The notes beneath the pieces were generated by a model. The model had not been told where the DNA came from and searched no databases. It was given only the letters and a program-made list of their open reading frames with translations. The position numbers and the translations under genes are program-made. Below are positions 7,568 to 18,288 of a stretch of 64,000 nucleotides of DNA, one piece after another. How positions within the stretch are numbered: the first letter of the stretch is position 1; each line of letters starts with the position of its first letter. The DNA is from Microbaculum marinum (GTDB taxonomy: Bacteria; Pseudomonadota; Alphaproteobacteria; Rhizobiales; Tepidamorphaceae), in the NCBI RefSeq assembly GCF_042646165.1, contig NZ_JBHRTC010000025.1; one strand, written 5' to 3'.

Positions 7568-8098
7568 TCAGCGACCGCCGCGGCCGAAGCTGCCGCTGCC
7601 GCCGCCGGGGAAGCTCGGCGAGTAGCCGCCGCGCGGCGGCGTCCACGGCTTCACCGGATAGGGGCGATAGGGATACGGCCGATAGTTATAGGGCGGCCGC
7701 CATCCCGGGTAGTAGTAGGGATACGGATTGTAGTTGTAGTAGTTGTTGTTGGCGATCGCGGCTCCGATGATGCCGATGCCGAGCAGGGCACCGATCGCCG
7801 GCAGCGGGCTCGGCGAGGAATAGCCGGGCGCATTGGCCTGGAGATAGCGGCCCGACACCCAGCCGCGATAGCCGCCATACTGCGTGTCGCACCAGCCGTA
7901 CCCGGAAGTGCACTGGTAGATGACGACCGGAGCGCCGACGGGAACCGTGGTGACGCGAGGGCAGCTGGTGCTGCCGCAGGTACGCATGTTGACGTTGCCT
8001 GTGGCGAATGCACTGACCGACGCGTTTGCCGTAGCGGGCAGCGCGGCAAACGTACCGAGCGCCGCGGCCGCCACTAGCGAGCGGGAAAGCGAAAGCAT
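7568..8098 (-). CDS. Secreted bacterial SH3-domain protein with Tyr/Pro/Asn-rich tail
   Basis: 176 residues. A signal peptide (about 1-27, ending NAS) leads into a bacterial SH3 domain (about 28-90), seen in GNVNMRTCGSTSCPRVTTV and in the WCDTQYGGYRGWVSGRYL ending. A short hydrophobic stretch follows (about 99-115). The tail is low-complexity, rich in Tyr, Pro, Asn, Arg and Gly (NYYNYNPYPYYYPGW). SH3b domains commonly bind cell-wall peptides. The tail resembles those of small envelope proteins in this order. Two Cys pairs within the SH3 part may form disulfides. Its partner is unknown. Confidence 0.8.
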   Translation of the reverse strand: MLSLSRSLVAAAALGTFAALPATANASVSAFATGNVNMRTCGSTSCPRVTTVPVGAPVVIYQCTSGYGWCDTQYGGYRGWVSGRYLQANAPGYSSPSPLPAIGALLGIGIIGAAIANNNYYNYNPYPYYYPGWRPPYNYRPYPYRPYPVKPWTPPRGGYSPSFPGGGSGSFGRGGR

Positions 8099-8277
8099 GG
8101 GGACGTCCTTTCACTCAAACGGGTCTGAACGGTTATATAGGTGGCAACGCTTCTCCGGTCATTGCGTTCGCTCCGATCCGGGGCATGTGGGCGTGCCACC
8201 ATCTTCATCGCGCCATACAAGCCCGCCCTTGCTGAACCCGACATGAACGGGCCGGAATTCCGCGAACTCCGCCCCAT

Positions 8278-10158
<1,881 letters not shown>

Positions 10159-10332
10159 GTCAGACGGCCCGCCATTCGCCGGCAGCGCGAAAGGCGCCGC
10201 CGGCTCAGCGACGGTCGGTCAAGGGGCATATAGGATGCAATGCCCGGCTTGCACCGGTCGGACCCGATTCTGTTTGGCGACCCGCCTATCCGGCGAGCCG
10301 TCGGGAATTTGCGATGCGTCTCTTGCTGCGTG

Positions 10333-11676
10333 TCAGCGGTAGCTCGCCACGCCTGCCCGTGTCTCGTTGAGACGCCTGCTGGCGTCGGCCGCGCCCTTGC
10401 GGCCCCGCCGCTGTCCCAGCTTGGCTCCCTCATACTTCTTCTTGGACGAACTGAACATCGGAACGCGGGGGCAGGACCGGTCAGGCTGCTTGTCTCCACA
10501 TTCGGCGTTGTAGGCCATCACCGAACGTACGTCAGCCTTCAGGTTCGTATAGCCGAAATTGTACTTCGTATTCGGCGGTTCGGGCTGGCCTTCGTAAGTC
10601 ACGAGCTGATAGCGGTCGTGTTCCAGCCCGCTGTTGTGCCCGGTCTCGTGCGCTACGGAATGGTTGGAAATGCAGTTGATCGCGGTGACGTTGAAGCCGT
10701 AGTCGGCGGTCGAGGCATTGGGATTCTCGATGTACCAGCCGAGGCCGCAGAAGGAACCGCTGGAGCGGAGCAGTACGACGATGTCGGCCTTCGCCGCATT
10801 GCGCTTCTTGCGCGTCGACCTGAATTTCCCCTTGCCGGCGGACACGGCCGCGAGATCCTCGGAAAACGACCCTTCCGAATATCGCCGCACCTTCAGCTTG
10901 CCGGCGAGCTTGTAGCGCACCCTGGCTCCGCCGTTCCTGGCGGCGAGGTTCATCAGCGATACGGCGAGGTCGATGTCGGCGGCGATGCCGCCGCTCTGCT
11001 GCTGCGCCGCCTTTGTGTAGGGAAACAGGACGCGGACGCGTGTCAAAGCTTCAGGGTTGGTCAGTTCCGGTACCGTCATCCCCTGATCGGGGGGTGCCGG
11101 CGGCGATACGGCGGTGTCGGGCGGGAAGGCTCCGGGATCGAGTTCGTCGACGCCGTGGATGTCGCCGGCGACTGGAGCAATCCGGTAGAGCTTGCTGCCG
11201 GTCTGGATCTGCGCCGTGACCCGGCCGTTCTTGATGACCAGAACCGCATATCCGCCGTCGCCGCCACGGATGCTGCCCGACCAGATGTAGCCCCCACCAG
11301 AGGCCTTCTTCAGGCTGTTCCGGTCGACCGTGAGGGAGACCTCAGGGAAGAGCTCGAGGCGTACCGCGCCTGCCTCGGGTGCCATTTCTAGCCGATCCGG
11401 TGTCTTGTCGGCACCCCGCGGCGCAACGGTCGCCTCCATGTATCCGGCATCGATGCGCACCAGTTGCCGGCGTACCGTCTGCGGGGAGGCCTGCGTCACG
11501 ACCGCCTCGCTTTCCGCGCGCGGGATGGGCTCCAGCAGGCCCGCGGCCGATGCCGGAGTGCCGAACGCGATGGCCGCAAACGTCACCGCCACAACCGCGA
11601 ACAGGCGCGGCCGGGACATCCGGTCGGCATTGCGAAGGGCTTTTGCTCCTGCTTCAATAGCCATTGTGGTTCCCAT
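10333..11676 (-). CDS. Secreted metzincin-type zinc metalloprotease
   Basis: About 447 residues. A signal sequence ends near ASA (about residue 45), followed by a 150-residue prodomain-like region. The protease domain contains HETGHNSGLEHD (His343, Glu344, His347, His353 counting from this start), the HExxHxxGxxH/D zinc signature of metzincins, and a downstream SVMAYN that fits the Met-turn. Paired Cys flank the site (SFCGLGW, AINCISNH, AECGD, RSCPR), suggesting disulfides. Such proteases (reprolysin/M12B-like) are exported and degrade proteins. The start could be TTG 11679, ATG 11676 or ATG 11664. The C-terminal 40 residues are strongly basic. Confidence 0.8.
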   Translation of the reverse strand: MGTTMAIEAGAKALRNADRMSRPRLFAVVAVTFAAIAFGTPASAAGLLEPIPRAESEAVVTQASPQTVRRQLVRIDAGYMEATVAPRGADKTPDRLEMAPEAGAVRLELFPEVSLTVDRNSLKKASGGGYIWSGSIRGGDGGYAVLVIKNGRVTAQIQTGSKLYRIAPVAGDIHGVDELDPGAFPPDTAVSPPAPPDQGMTVPELTNPEALTRVRVLFPYTKAAQQQSGGIAADIDLAVSLMNLAARNGGARVRYKLAGKLKVRRYSEGSFSEDLAAVSAGKGKFRSTRKKRNAAKADIVVLLRSSGSFCGLGWYIENPNASTADYGFNVTAINCISNHSVAHETGHNSGLEHDRYQLVTYEGQPEPPNTKYNFGYTNLKADVRSVMAYNAECGDKQPDRSCPRVPMFSSSKKKYEGAKLGQRRGRKGAADASRRLNETRAGVASYR

Positions 11677-11819
11677 CAATTTGGCCCCAGGCGGGCTGGG
11701 CAGAACTGGAGGGGAGGCGGCACAACAGCGGCCCGCAGCCCCGGCTTCGTCGTCAATATGACCGGAGCCTACCGCATCGGGGCAAAGAGGGCATCGAAAA
11801 TTTTAATCGGCAAATAAGC

Positions 11820-11848
11820 GAAGGGCGCCCCGCGGGGAGGCGCCCTTC
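11820..11848 (-). terminator. Hairpin terminator after the DUF992 gene
   Basis: GAAGGGCGCC pairs with GGCGCCCTTC around a nine-base loop; on the minus strand it is followed by GCTTATTTG. The T content is modest. Confidence 0.5.
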
Positions 11849-11870
11849 CGAGAGACAGAAACTCGCGTGC

Positions 11871-12341
11871 TTACGGCAGGTAGTTCAGCTCGAGTGCAGA
11901 GACGCCTGCCGCAATGTTGAGGCCTTCCTGGGCCTGGACGCTGAGCGGCTGCAGGACGATTGACCGGTTGGAGCCGCCGATGAGTGCGTTTGCGCCGACG
12001 CCGACGCCGACCGTCGCCTCGGCCGACAGGCCGCTGTAGGAGCCTGCAAGCGATCCGGGGGCCACCTGCTTGCTGGGGCCCAGAACGCCCCACACGATGA
12101 CCGTTTCCTTGGTCTCGCCAATGTCGAGGCCAAAGCGGCGAATGACACCGGCGTACCGCCCGATGGTGCCGTCGGCCCGCTCGAAGTTGCAGGTGAGGTC
12201 CTTGGTCGACCCCACCACAAAGCCCATGCCACCAGCGACCGTGCAATTGAGAAGACCGGCTTCGACGTGATCCTGAGCGGCGGCGGGCGCCGTCCAGGCG
12301 GCGAGGGCCGTGGCGACGGCAAGAGCAGCAAATCCGCGCAT
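11871..12341 (-). CDS. DUF992 family secreted protein
   Basis: 156 residues from the ATG at 12341, preceded by AAGGAG six bases away (the frame continues upstream but without a ribosome site). A signal peptide ends APAAAQ. The family pattern is intact: GLLNCTVAGGMGFVVGS, then KDLTCNFER, GLDIGETKE, and the near-invariant VGVGVGANALIGGS. Found mainly in Hyphomicrobiales, DUF992 proteins are small periplasmic or outer-membrane-associated beta proteins of unknown function. Two Cys probably form one disulfide. A hairpin terminator follows. Confidence 0.85.
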   Translation of the reverse strand: MRGFAALAVATALAAWTAPAAAQDHVEAGLLNCTVAGGMGFVVGSTKDLTCNFERADGTIGRYAGVIRRFGLDIGETKETVIVWGVLGPSKQVAPGSLAGSYSGLSAEATVGVGVGANALIGGSNRSIVLQPLSVQAQEGLNIAAGVSALELNYLP

Positions 12342-12541
12342 TTCTAACTCCTTGTTTGTAGGTGTTTCGGTTCGGCCGGCCTCGGCCGGTCCGCCACGCA
12401 TGACTCTGTCAACGTCGAATACCTGACGGCTGTTCCAGCGCTCCGCCAGATATTGCCATATCCATAGGCTGATATGCATTGCGGTGCGTCAACAATCGGT
12501 TATCGGCACGGCGATGCCGTTGGACCATTCGAGTGCGCAAC

Positions 12542-13432
12542 TCATTCGTGCGAGGGCCAGTCAGGCAGCGTCTTCTCCGCGTCCGCGGCGATCGGGTCAC
12601 CGGAATCACGCTCTTGCACCGCCTGCTTGAACCCGACCGTTTCGGCCCGCTCCTTCCACCACACGCCCTCGGGCGAATGTCGGGTGATACCGTCGAACAA
12701 AGTGGCGAACTGCTGGGTGGTGGTCAGACCCTGGTTCTCGAGCGCCGAGTTTACCATGAGCTTCGACATCATGAGCTGATTCTTCGGCACGCCGGCGATA
12801 CGCCCGGCAAGCGCCTGCACCGCGTCATCCAGCCCGACGGCCGGCACGGCCTCGATCGCCAGGCCGTAGTCCACGGCGGTGCGGCCGTCGATCAGGTCGC
12901 CGGTGAACAACATGCGCTTGGCCCGCTGCGCACCGACACGGAATGCCCACAGGCCCACCGACGGGCAGCCCCAGATCCGCGCCGGCGGGTAGCCGATCCG
13001 GGCGTCCTCGGCCATGACGATCAGGTCGCAGCAGGTGGCGATGTCGGACCCTCCGGCGACCGCGAAGCCGCGGATCTTTGCGATCGTCGGCTTGTAGGAG
13101 CGATGCAGGCTCATGAAGGCCTGGGTGTTGCCGTACATGAACTTGAAGTCGAGCATCGGATCCCAGGGCATGTCCTGGATGCCAGGGTTCGTGCCGGCCC
13201 CTTCGGCAAACTCCTGCAGGTCATATCCGGCGCAAAAGGCACGGCCGGCGCCGGTCAGGATGATCACATGGACGGCGTCGTCGCCATTGGCCAGTTTCAC
13301 CGCGGCTTCGATCTCCTGCGGCATGTAGCGGTCGATGGCATTGAGCCGGTCTGGCCGGTCGAGCGTGATCGTGGCGATCCGGCCGGCGGTCTCGTAGCGG
13401 ACGGATTTGAAGTCGATCTGTGTGTCGGTCAT
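12542..13432 (-). CDS. Enoyl-CoA hydratase/isomerase (crotonase) family protein
   Basis: 296 residues with crotonase-fold landmarks: RPDRLNAID near residue 26, GRAFCAGYDL forming part of the oxyanion hole, and KIRGFAVAGGSDIATCCDLIV providing the second oxyanion hole amide. Members hydrate, isomerise or cleave acyl-CoA thioesters in fatty- or aromatic-acid breakdown. The usual catalytic Glu after the GG of the second loop is not obvious (SDIA...CDLIV), so the reaction cannot be fixed. It stands alone, divergent from the LOG gene across an 18-bp palindrome. Confidence 0.85.
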   Translation of the reverse strand: MTDTQIDFKSVRYETAGRIATITLDRPDRLNAIDRYMPQEIEAAVKLANGDDAVHVIILTGAGRAFCAGYDLQEFAEGAGTNPGIQDMPWDPMLDFKFMYGNTQAFMSLHRSYKPTIAKIRGFAVAGGSDIATCCDLIVMAEDARIGYPPARIWGCPSVGLWAFRVGAQRAKRMLFTGDLIDGRTAVDYGLAIEAVPAVGLDDAVQALAGRIAGVPKNQLMMSKLMVNSALENQGLTTTQQFATLFDGITRHSPEGVWWKERAETVGFKQAVQERDSGDPIAADAEKTLPDWPSHE

Positions 13433-13508
13433 TGACGGCCTCCCTTGTCGCTGTTCCTGTCGGTTGAAACCGATGGCAAATTTCCGTTTACGTCAACGGA
13501 ATACGATG

Positions 13509-13526
13509 GCCTTCAGACCTGAAGGC
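13509..13526. promoter_or_regulatory. Palindrome between divergent crotonase and LOG genes
   Basis: GCCTTCAG-AC-CTGAAGGC, a perfect 8-bp inverted repeat, lies 29 bases before the LOG start and 77 before the crotonase start. It is placed like an operator for one or both genes. Confidence 0.4.
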
Positions 13527-13554
13527 TACTCGACTTGCAGCGAATCGTGCGCAT

Positions 13555-14148
13555 ATGAGGATCATGCGCATCTGCATATTCTGCGGCTCCTCCGCCGGTA
13601 ACGACCCGAAGTTCGCCGAGGCGGCGGTCGCCACCGGCCGGCTGCTCGCACGCGAAGGTGTCGGGATCGTCTATGGCGGCGGCAAGGTGGGCCTCATGGG
13701 CATCGTCGCCGATGCGGCCCTGGCGGCCGGCGGCAGCGTGACCGGCATCATCCCGCAATCGCTCGTCGACAGCGAACTTGCCCATGCGGGCCTGACGGAC
13801 CTTCACGTCGTGACCTCGATGCACGACCGCAAGACGATGATGGCCGACCTCTCGGACGGCTTCATCGCGCTGCCGGGCGGGGCGGGGACGCTCGAGGAGA
13901 TTTTCGAACAATGGACGTGGGGCCAGCTCGGCATCCACACAAAGCCCTGCGGGTTCCTCGATGTAGACGGCTACTATCGGCCAATCGGCGAGATGGTCGC
14001 CCGGATGGTCGAGAACGGGTTCCTGAAGCCCGAGTACGCCGCGATGCTGCGTTTCGAAACCGATCCGGCGGCGCTCCTTGCAGCGTTCCGCGCCTACGTC
14101 CCGCCGCCGCGCAAATGGCTGCCCGACGCCGGGAAGGTGAAGGCCTAG
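13555..14148 (+). CDS. LOG family (TIGR00730) nucleoside monophosphate phosphoribohydrolase
   Basis: 197 residues with a Rossmann-like fold: ICIFCGSSAG at the N-terminus, YGGGKVGLMG, and the signature PGGAGTLEEIFE near residue 104. The family (cytokinin-activating LONELY GUY enzymes) releases the base from nucleoside 5'-monophosphates; in bacteria this probably serves nucleotide turnover. Two in-frame ATGs (13555 and 13564) are possible. The last four bases overlap the end of the convergent agmatinase gene. Confidence 0.88.
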   Translation: MRIMRICIFCGSSAGNDPKFAEAAVATGRLLAREGVGIVYGGGKVGLMGIVADAALAAGGSVTGIIPQSLVDSELAHAGLTDLHVVTSMHDRKTMMADLSDGFIALPGGAGTLEEIFEQWTWGQLGIHTKPCGFLDVDGYYRPIGEMVARMVENGFLKPEYAAMLRFETDPAALLAAFRAYVPPPRKWLPDAGKVKA

Positions 14149-15107
14149 CCGGTCCGGCGGCGCAGCAGCGATCCCGCGAGCAGGCAGAGAATCTCGTACA
14201 TCAGGCCGGCTCCGACGGTGGATGTGATGGCGGCGGAATCGAAGGGCGGCGACACTTCCACAAGATCCGCGCCGATCAGGTCGAGCCCGGCCAGCCCGCG
14301 CAGCAGTTCCTGCGCCTCGCGGGTGGTGAAGCCCCCGATTTCCGGCGTGCCGGTGCCCGGCGCGAAGGCCGGATCGAGGCTGTCTATGTCGAAGGTGAGG
14401 TAGGTCGGTCCCTCGCCTGCCACACGCCTTGCCTCGGCGACCGTGGCGGCGATGCCCCTCTCGACCACCTCCTCCATGAACATCACACGCATCCCGGATG
14501 CCTGCGAGTAGTCCCAGCCCTCCGGGAAGTTCTGGGGGCCGCGGATGCCGATCTGGACCGTTCGCCGGGGGTCGATCAGTCCTTCCTCGACGGCGCGGCG
14601 AAACGGCGTCCCGTGCATGTATTTCGAGCCCTGGAAAGTATCCCAGGTGTCGGTGTGGGCATCGACATGAACGAGACCGACCGGTCCGGCCTCGCCGACG
14701 AGGCCGCGCAGGATCGGCAGCGAGATCGTATGGTCCCCGCCGGCTGACAGCGGAACGATGCCGGCCTGCCTCACCCTGGCATAGAAGTCGGCGATTTCGT
14801 CGAGGGCGCCGTCGCCGTCGAACAGGCGCTCGAACCGTACGTCGCCGAGATCGGCGATGCGGGCCGCGTCGAAGGGATTGAACTTCGTCACGTGATGGAT
14901 GGCGCGCGTCAGGCTTGACTGGCTGCGCAGTTCGCGCGGACCGTGACGGGCGCCGGGACGGTTCGTGACCCGGCCATCGTAGGGCACGCCGATCAGTCCG
15001 ATGTCGACGGCCGACCAGTCGGTCGCCAGCGGCAGCCGCATGAACGTCGGCACTTCAGTGTAGCGCGGCTGGGAAAAGGCGGAGAGGTCGGTGGGATGGT
15101 CAGTCAT
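14145..15107 (-). CDS. speB: Agmatinase/ureohydrolase family enzyme
   Basis: 320 residues from ATG 15107 (the frame opens at a TTG nine codons earlier). Manganese-ligand motifs of the arginase/agmatinase superfamily are complete: GGDHTI, HVDAHTDT and FDIDSLDPAFAPGTG. The overall text is closest to agmatinase or guanidinopropionase-type enzymes, which hydrolyse a guanidino group to an amine plus urea. The symbol speB is by similarity; substrate choice among agmatine, guanidinobutyrate and related compounds cannot be settled here. It is convergent with the LOG gene, with a four-base overlap. Confidence 0.85.
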   Translation of the reverse strand: MTDHPTDLSAFSQPRYTEVPTFMRLPLATDWSAVDIGLIGVPYDGRVTNRPGARHGPRELRSQSSLTRAIHHVTKFNPFDAARIADLGDVRFERLFDGDGALDEIADFYARVRQAGIVPLSAGGDHTISLPILRGLVGEAGPVGLVHVDAHTDTWDTFQGSKYMHGTPFRRAVEEGLIDPRRTVQIGIRGPQNFPEGWDYSQASGMRVMFMEEVVERGIAATVAEARRVAGEGPTYLTFDIDSLDPAFAPGTGTPEIGGFTTREAQELLRGLAGLDLIGADLVEVSPPFDSAAITSTVGAGLMYEILCLLAGSLLRRRTG

Positions 15108-15350
15108 CGGCGCTTGCTTTCTGTCAAAGGGCAAGGGAGCCCCGCGATGTTGTCACAGCGCGGCGATGTACGGAATGACCTGCGCCATTGAGAGGGTGGT
15201 CGTTTGGAGGCTTGCCTCCCGCCGGTCGGCCTGCCTTGGTCGAATTTGCCCGGTTGCCCGGAGACGCCGAGCGCCCCATATCGCGGCAACCCACGCGCCT
15301 GGATGCCCCCGGTCCGGCGTCCGATCGGCAATTCATCTGGAGCATCGGAA

Positions 15351-15644
15351 ATGATTGTCTCTCGTTCGAACGTGCGGACCGACCATGCAAGCAAGTATCT
15401 GATGCAGCTCAGCAAGCACTGGAAGCACAGGTTTCCCGAGCTGACCTTCGACGCCGGCCACGCCGAGATCCCGCTGCCGGCGGGGCCATGCACCCTCGAG
15501 GCCGGCGACGGCGTTCTCGAAATGACGCTCGAGACGGAGACGGCGGAGGGCGCCGAGCGGATGGAGAACGTGGTGGCGGACCATCTCAAGCGGTTCGCCT
15601 TCCGCGAGCAGCTCGACATCGAGTGGACGCGCCAAGAAACCTAG
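15351..15644 (+). CDS. DUF2218 domain-containing protein
   Basis: 97 residues starting MIVSRSNVRTDHASKYL at ATG 15351. It matches the small DUF2218 family: the N-terminal T-x-x-AxxYL-x-QLxKHW(KH) stretch, a central acidic region, and the C-terminal VxDHLxRFAFRE block (VVADHLKRFAFRE). Members are short cytoplasmic alpha/beta proteins, often found near metal- or siderophore-related genes; the function is unknown. Here it stands alone between two minus-strand genes. Confidence 0.8.
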   Translation: MIVSRSNVRTDHASKYLMQLSKHWKHRFPELTFDAGHAEIPLPAGPCTLEAGDGVLEMTLETETAEGAERMENVVADHLKRFAFREQLDIEWTRQET

Positions 15645-15671
15645 CCGCTGCCGGTCTGTCCAGTTGCCGGC

Positions 15672-16688
15672 TCAGGCGCGATCCGGCAGGCCGAACGCCT
15701 CAGCCAGAAGCCGGTAGGACCGTTTGCGTTGCTCGTGGTCGAAGATGTTCGACGTGACGATCAGTTCCTCGACCTGGCACTCGGCCGCAAGTTCCTCAAG
15801 GCGTGCCCTTACGGTGACCGGGCTGCCGACGGCATGACGGGCGCGGTTTCGGCGCATGACGTCGCGTTCCGCCGGACTGAGATCAAGAGCCAGCGCGGCC
15901 TCCGGGCTGGCCAGCGGCGCCCGTTCGCCGCGCTGGATGCGGAACCAGGCAAGGTCGACGGTTGCGGCGATGAATTCGGCCTCCTCGTCACTCGGCGCGC
16001 AGACCGCGGAGACCCCGAGCATGGGATATGGCTCGTCGAGCCAGATCGAGGGGCGGAAGTTGTCGCGATAGTCGCGCATCGCCTGGTCGGCCGGGTATGA
16101 AGCGAAGTGGTGCGCAAAGGCGTAGCCGAGGCCCATGGCGGCCGCCAGGTGGGCGCCGTAATTCGACGAGCCGAGGATATAGACCGGCGGCAGGGACACA
16201 TCCGTCGGCATCGCCATCACCTGGCTGAACGGGTGGCGCTCGGGAAAGGAACCGGTGCCGAAGGCGATCAGCTCCTGCAGCCGCTCGACGAAGTCATCCG
16301 CCTGAGCGCCTTCCATCCGGCGGCGCAATGCGACCATGGCCGGCTGGTCGGTGCCCGGCGCACGACCCAGGCCGAGATCGATGCGGCCGGGGAACAGGGC
16401 CTCCAGCGTACGGAAATTCTCGGCGACGGTAAGCGGTGCGTGGTTGGGCAGCATCACGCCGCCGGAGCCGACGCGGATCCGGCTGGTCGCCTGGGCCACC
16501 TGGCCGATCATGATCGCCGGCGAGGTAGTGGCGACGTTGGCCAGATTGTGATGCTCGGCGAGCCAGTAGCGCAGGAAGCCGAGCCCGTCGACATGGCGCG
16601 CCAGATCGATCGAATTGCGCAGCGCCTGCGATGGAGGCGTGGCGGTCGTGACGGGGGACAGGTCCAGTACGGAGAGGGCAGGGGCCAT
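15672..16688 (-). CDS. LLM-class flavin-dependent oxidoreductase (luciferase-like)
   Basis: 338 residues from ATG 16688, which opens with the family-typical MAPALSVLDLSPV; a GTG 12 codons upstream is also in frame. The bacterial-luciferase-like TIM barrel shows WLAEHHN, RIRVGSGGVMLPNH and GRIDLGLGRAPG. This subgroup (MsnO8-like) comprises FMN-dependent monooxygenases of unknown substrate. The start is not marked by a strong ribosome site. It is a monocistronic minus-strand gene. Confidence 0.88.
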   Translation of the reverse strand: MAPALSVLDLSPVTTATPPSQALRNSIDLARHVDGLGFLRYWLAEHHNLANVATTSPAIMIGQVAQATSRIRVGSGGVMLPNHAPLTVAENFRTLEALFPGRIDLGLGRAPGTDQPAMVALRRRMEGAQADDFVERLQELIAFGTGSFPERHPFSQVMAMPTDVSLPPVYILGSSNYGAHLAAAMGLGYAFAHHFASYPADQAMRDYRDNFRPSIWLDEPYPMLGVSAVCAPSDEEAEFIAATVDLAWFRIQRGERAPLASPEAALALDLSPAERDVMRRNRARHAVGSPVTVRARLEELAAECQVEELIVTSNIFDHEQRKRSYRLLAEAFGLPDRA

Positions 16689-16784
16689 GATGGAGGTTTC
16701 CGGCGTCGGGCAGGCCTTAGCCACTTAACGCGCCTGCCTACTTTCGACCACCTCGCGCTTCGAAAAACCTGGCAAGGGGGCGGG

Positions 16785-16818
16785 AAAAATAACGCCGCCG
16801 ACATGGCTGCCGGCGGCG
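16785..16818 (-). terminator. Rho-independent terminator of the serine protease gene
   Basis: On the minus strand CGCCGCC pairs with GGCGGCG across a 12-base loop, followed by TTATTTTT. Confidence 0.7.
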
Positions 16819-16873
16819 CGGGCGTTGCGTGTTCGCGAGGTGCCGACCGGAGCCGCGCCCCGTCACGTCTCGC

Positions 16874-18079
16874 TCAGCAGTACTTCTTGTACTTCTTGCA
16901 GGTGAACTCCATCACGGCGCCGATATTGCCGGCTCCGTAACCCCCGTAATTGTTCTTCGGATACTCCTTGTTGGTGCCGAAGTACGAGGCGCCCTGATAG
17001 TTGTAGCCGACCTGGGTGGAACCGTAGCTGGTGACGCCGATGACGGTATTGGGAGCAGCCTGGTTGCCCAGCGATGCGCCGTTGGGGTTGACGTCCGGAA
17101 CGGTGCCGAAGTTCGCCATCCACGGGCCACCGCTGGAGCCGCCGGTCTGTGCGGAGCCGATCTGCGTGCCCTTGAGCTGCCCGTCCTTGATGAACCAGCC
17201 GACGGAGTCGGTGCGCTGCATCTGGTAGCCGCCGTCAAAGGCGAGCGGATATCCGAGCTGCGTCACCTGGACGACGTTCATGTTGTTGAGGAATTCGGAG
17301 TTGTTGTAGCTGTAGCCGTTCCAGCCGTAGCCGTACCAGCCGACGATGTTGCCCGCGAACTTCTTCTTCCTCTTGTTGAGGACGATCGCGGCGATATCGT
17401 TGTTGCAGACCACGCCGGGCGCGCTGGGATGGCAGGTGTCCGTTCCTTCGACATAAGGCGTCGGCACTATCAGGTCCTTGGCCTTGTACAGGCCATACGG
17501 TCCCTTGTTCCTGTTGGCGCTGTAGTTCGCGGGGATCCACTGGACTTCGTCGGCCCAGCCGTTGGCGCCTTCACCGTAGAAGAACACACAGTGCGCGGCG
17601 GTGATCAGCACGCTCTTGCCGACCAAGGAGGCCGTGCAGACATACCAGTCATTGCCCCAGCGCGCGTAGATCTTCCCGGTGGCGCGGTACGGAGCGCTCG
17701 TGACCGGGGTCATCTTGACGTTCTTCGAGTTGCCCAGGCTCGTCACCGCGACCCGGGCAGTCGTGTAGACAGCCGACGAGCCGCCATAGGCTTCAGGCGA
17801 CGACGCGTCGGGTGCGTTGGAGGCGCCGGCGGCGCCATCCATCGGAAGACCGGGGGCTTTGGCGGCGGTGCCCTCGAAGACGCTGGGATCGACCAACGGC
17901 ATCGGGCTCCTGACGGTGTCGGAGGGTTCGCCGGCAGCCGTGCTTTCGAGTTTGTGGCCCGGGGCACCGACGGCGGACTTGAACCCCGCAGACTGCGCGT
18001 CTGCGGAATGGCTGCCAAGCAGCGCGCCCCCCGAGGCGAGCAGGCAAGTGTAGGCGAGTGTTCGCAGGAAACGGCTCAT
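16874..18079 (-). CDS. Secreted trypsin-like serine protease
   Basis: 401 residues. A signal peptide (about 1-28, ending ADA) is followed by a Ser/Ala/Pro-rich pro-region of about 80 residues. The chymotrypsin-fold catalytic triad is visible: His163 in LITAAHC, Asp228 in NNDIAAIVL, and Ser316 in GGSSGGPW. The mature part is rich in Tyr, Gly and Asn, especially the C-terminal 60 residues, and ends in KKYKKYC. Several Cys can pair. An exported endopeptidase is likely. A strong terminator follows the gene. Confidence 0.85.
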   Translation of the reverse strand: MSRFLRTLAYTCLLASGGALLGSHSADAQSAGFKSAVGAPGHKLESTAAGEPSDTVRSPMPLVDPSVFEGTAAKAPGLPMDGAAGASNAPDASSPEAYGGSSAVYTTARVAVTSLGNSKNVKMTPVTSAPYRATGKIYARWGNDWYVCTASLVGKSVLITAAHCVFFYGEGANGWADEVQWIPANYSANRNKGPYGLYKAKDLIVPTPYVEGTDTCHPSAPGVVCNNDIAAIVLNKRKKKFAGNIVGWYGYGWNGYSYNNSEFLNNMNVVQVTQLGYPLAFDGGYQMQRTDSVGWFIKDGQLKGTQIGSAQTGGSSGGPWMANFGTVPDVNPNGASLGNQAAPNTVIGVTSYGSTQVGYNYQGASYFGTNKEYPKNNYGGYGAGNIGAVMEFTCKKYKKYC

Positions 18080-18288
18080 CGTGAGTCCTCAATATGAAGA
18101 TGTAATGGGCAATACAGACAGGCGGCGTCCAGCGGCCGCGGCGGCACCTTACGCGACGCGATTCAGCCGTACAACAAACACTTTCGAGGGCCGCGACTTT
18201 TGGTCGGGCGACCTGCTGCCGGCCCAGCGCGGCCAACGGCCTCGCTCCGGCAGCAGGACCAGCCTGCCTGCGCCGCGAGGCAGGGAAC

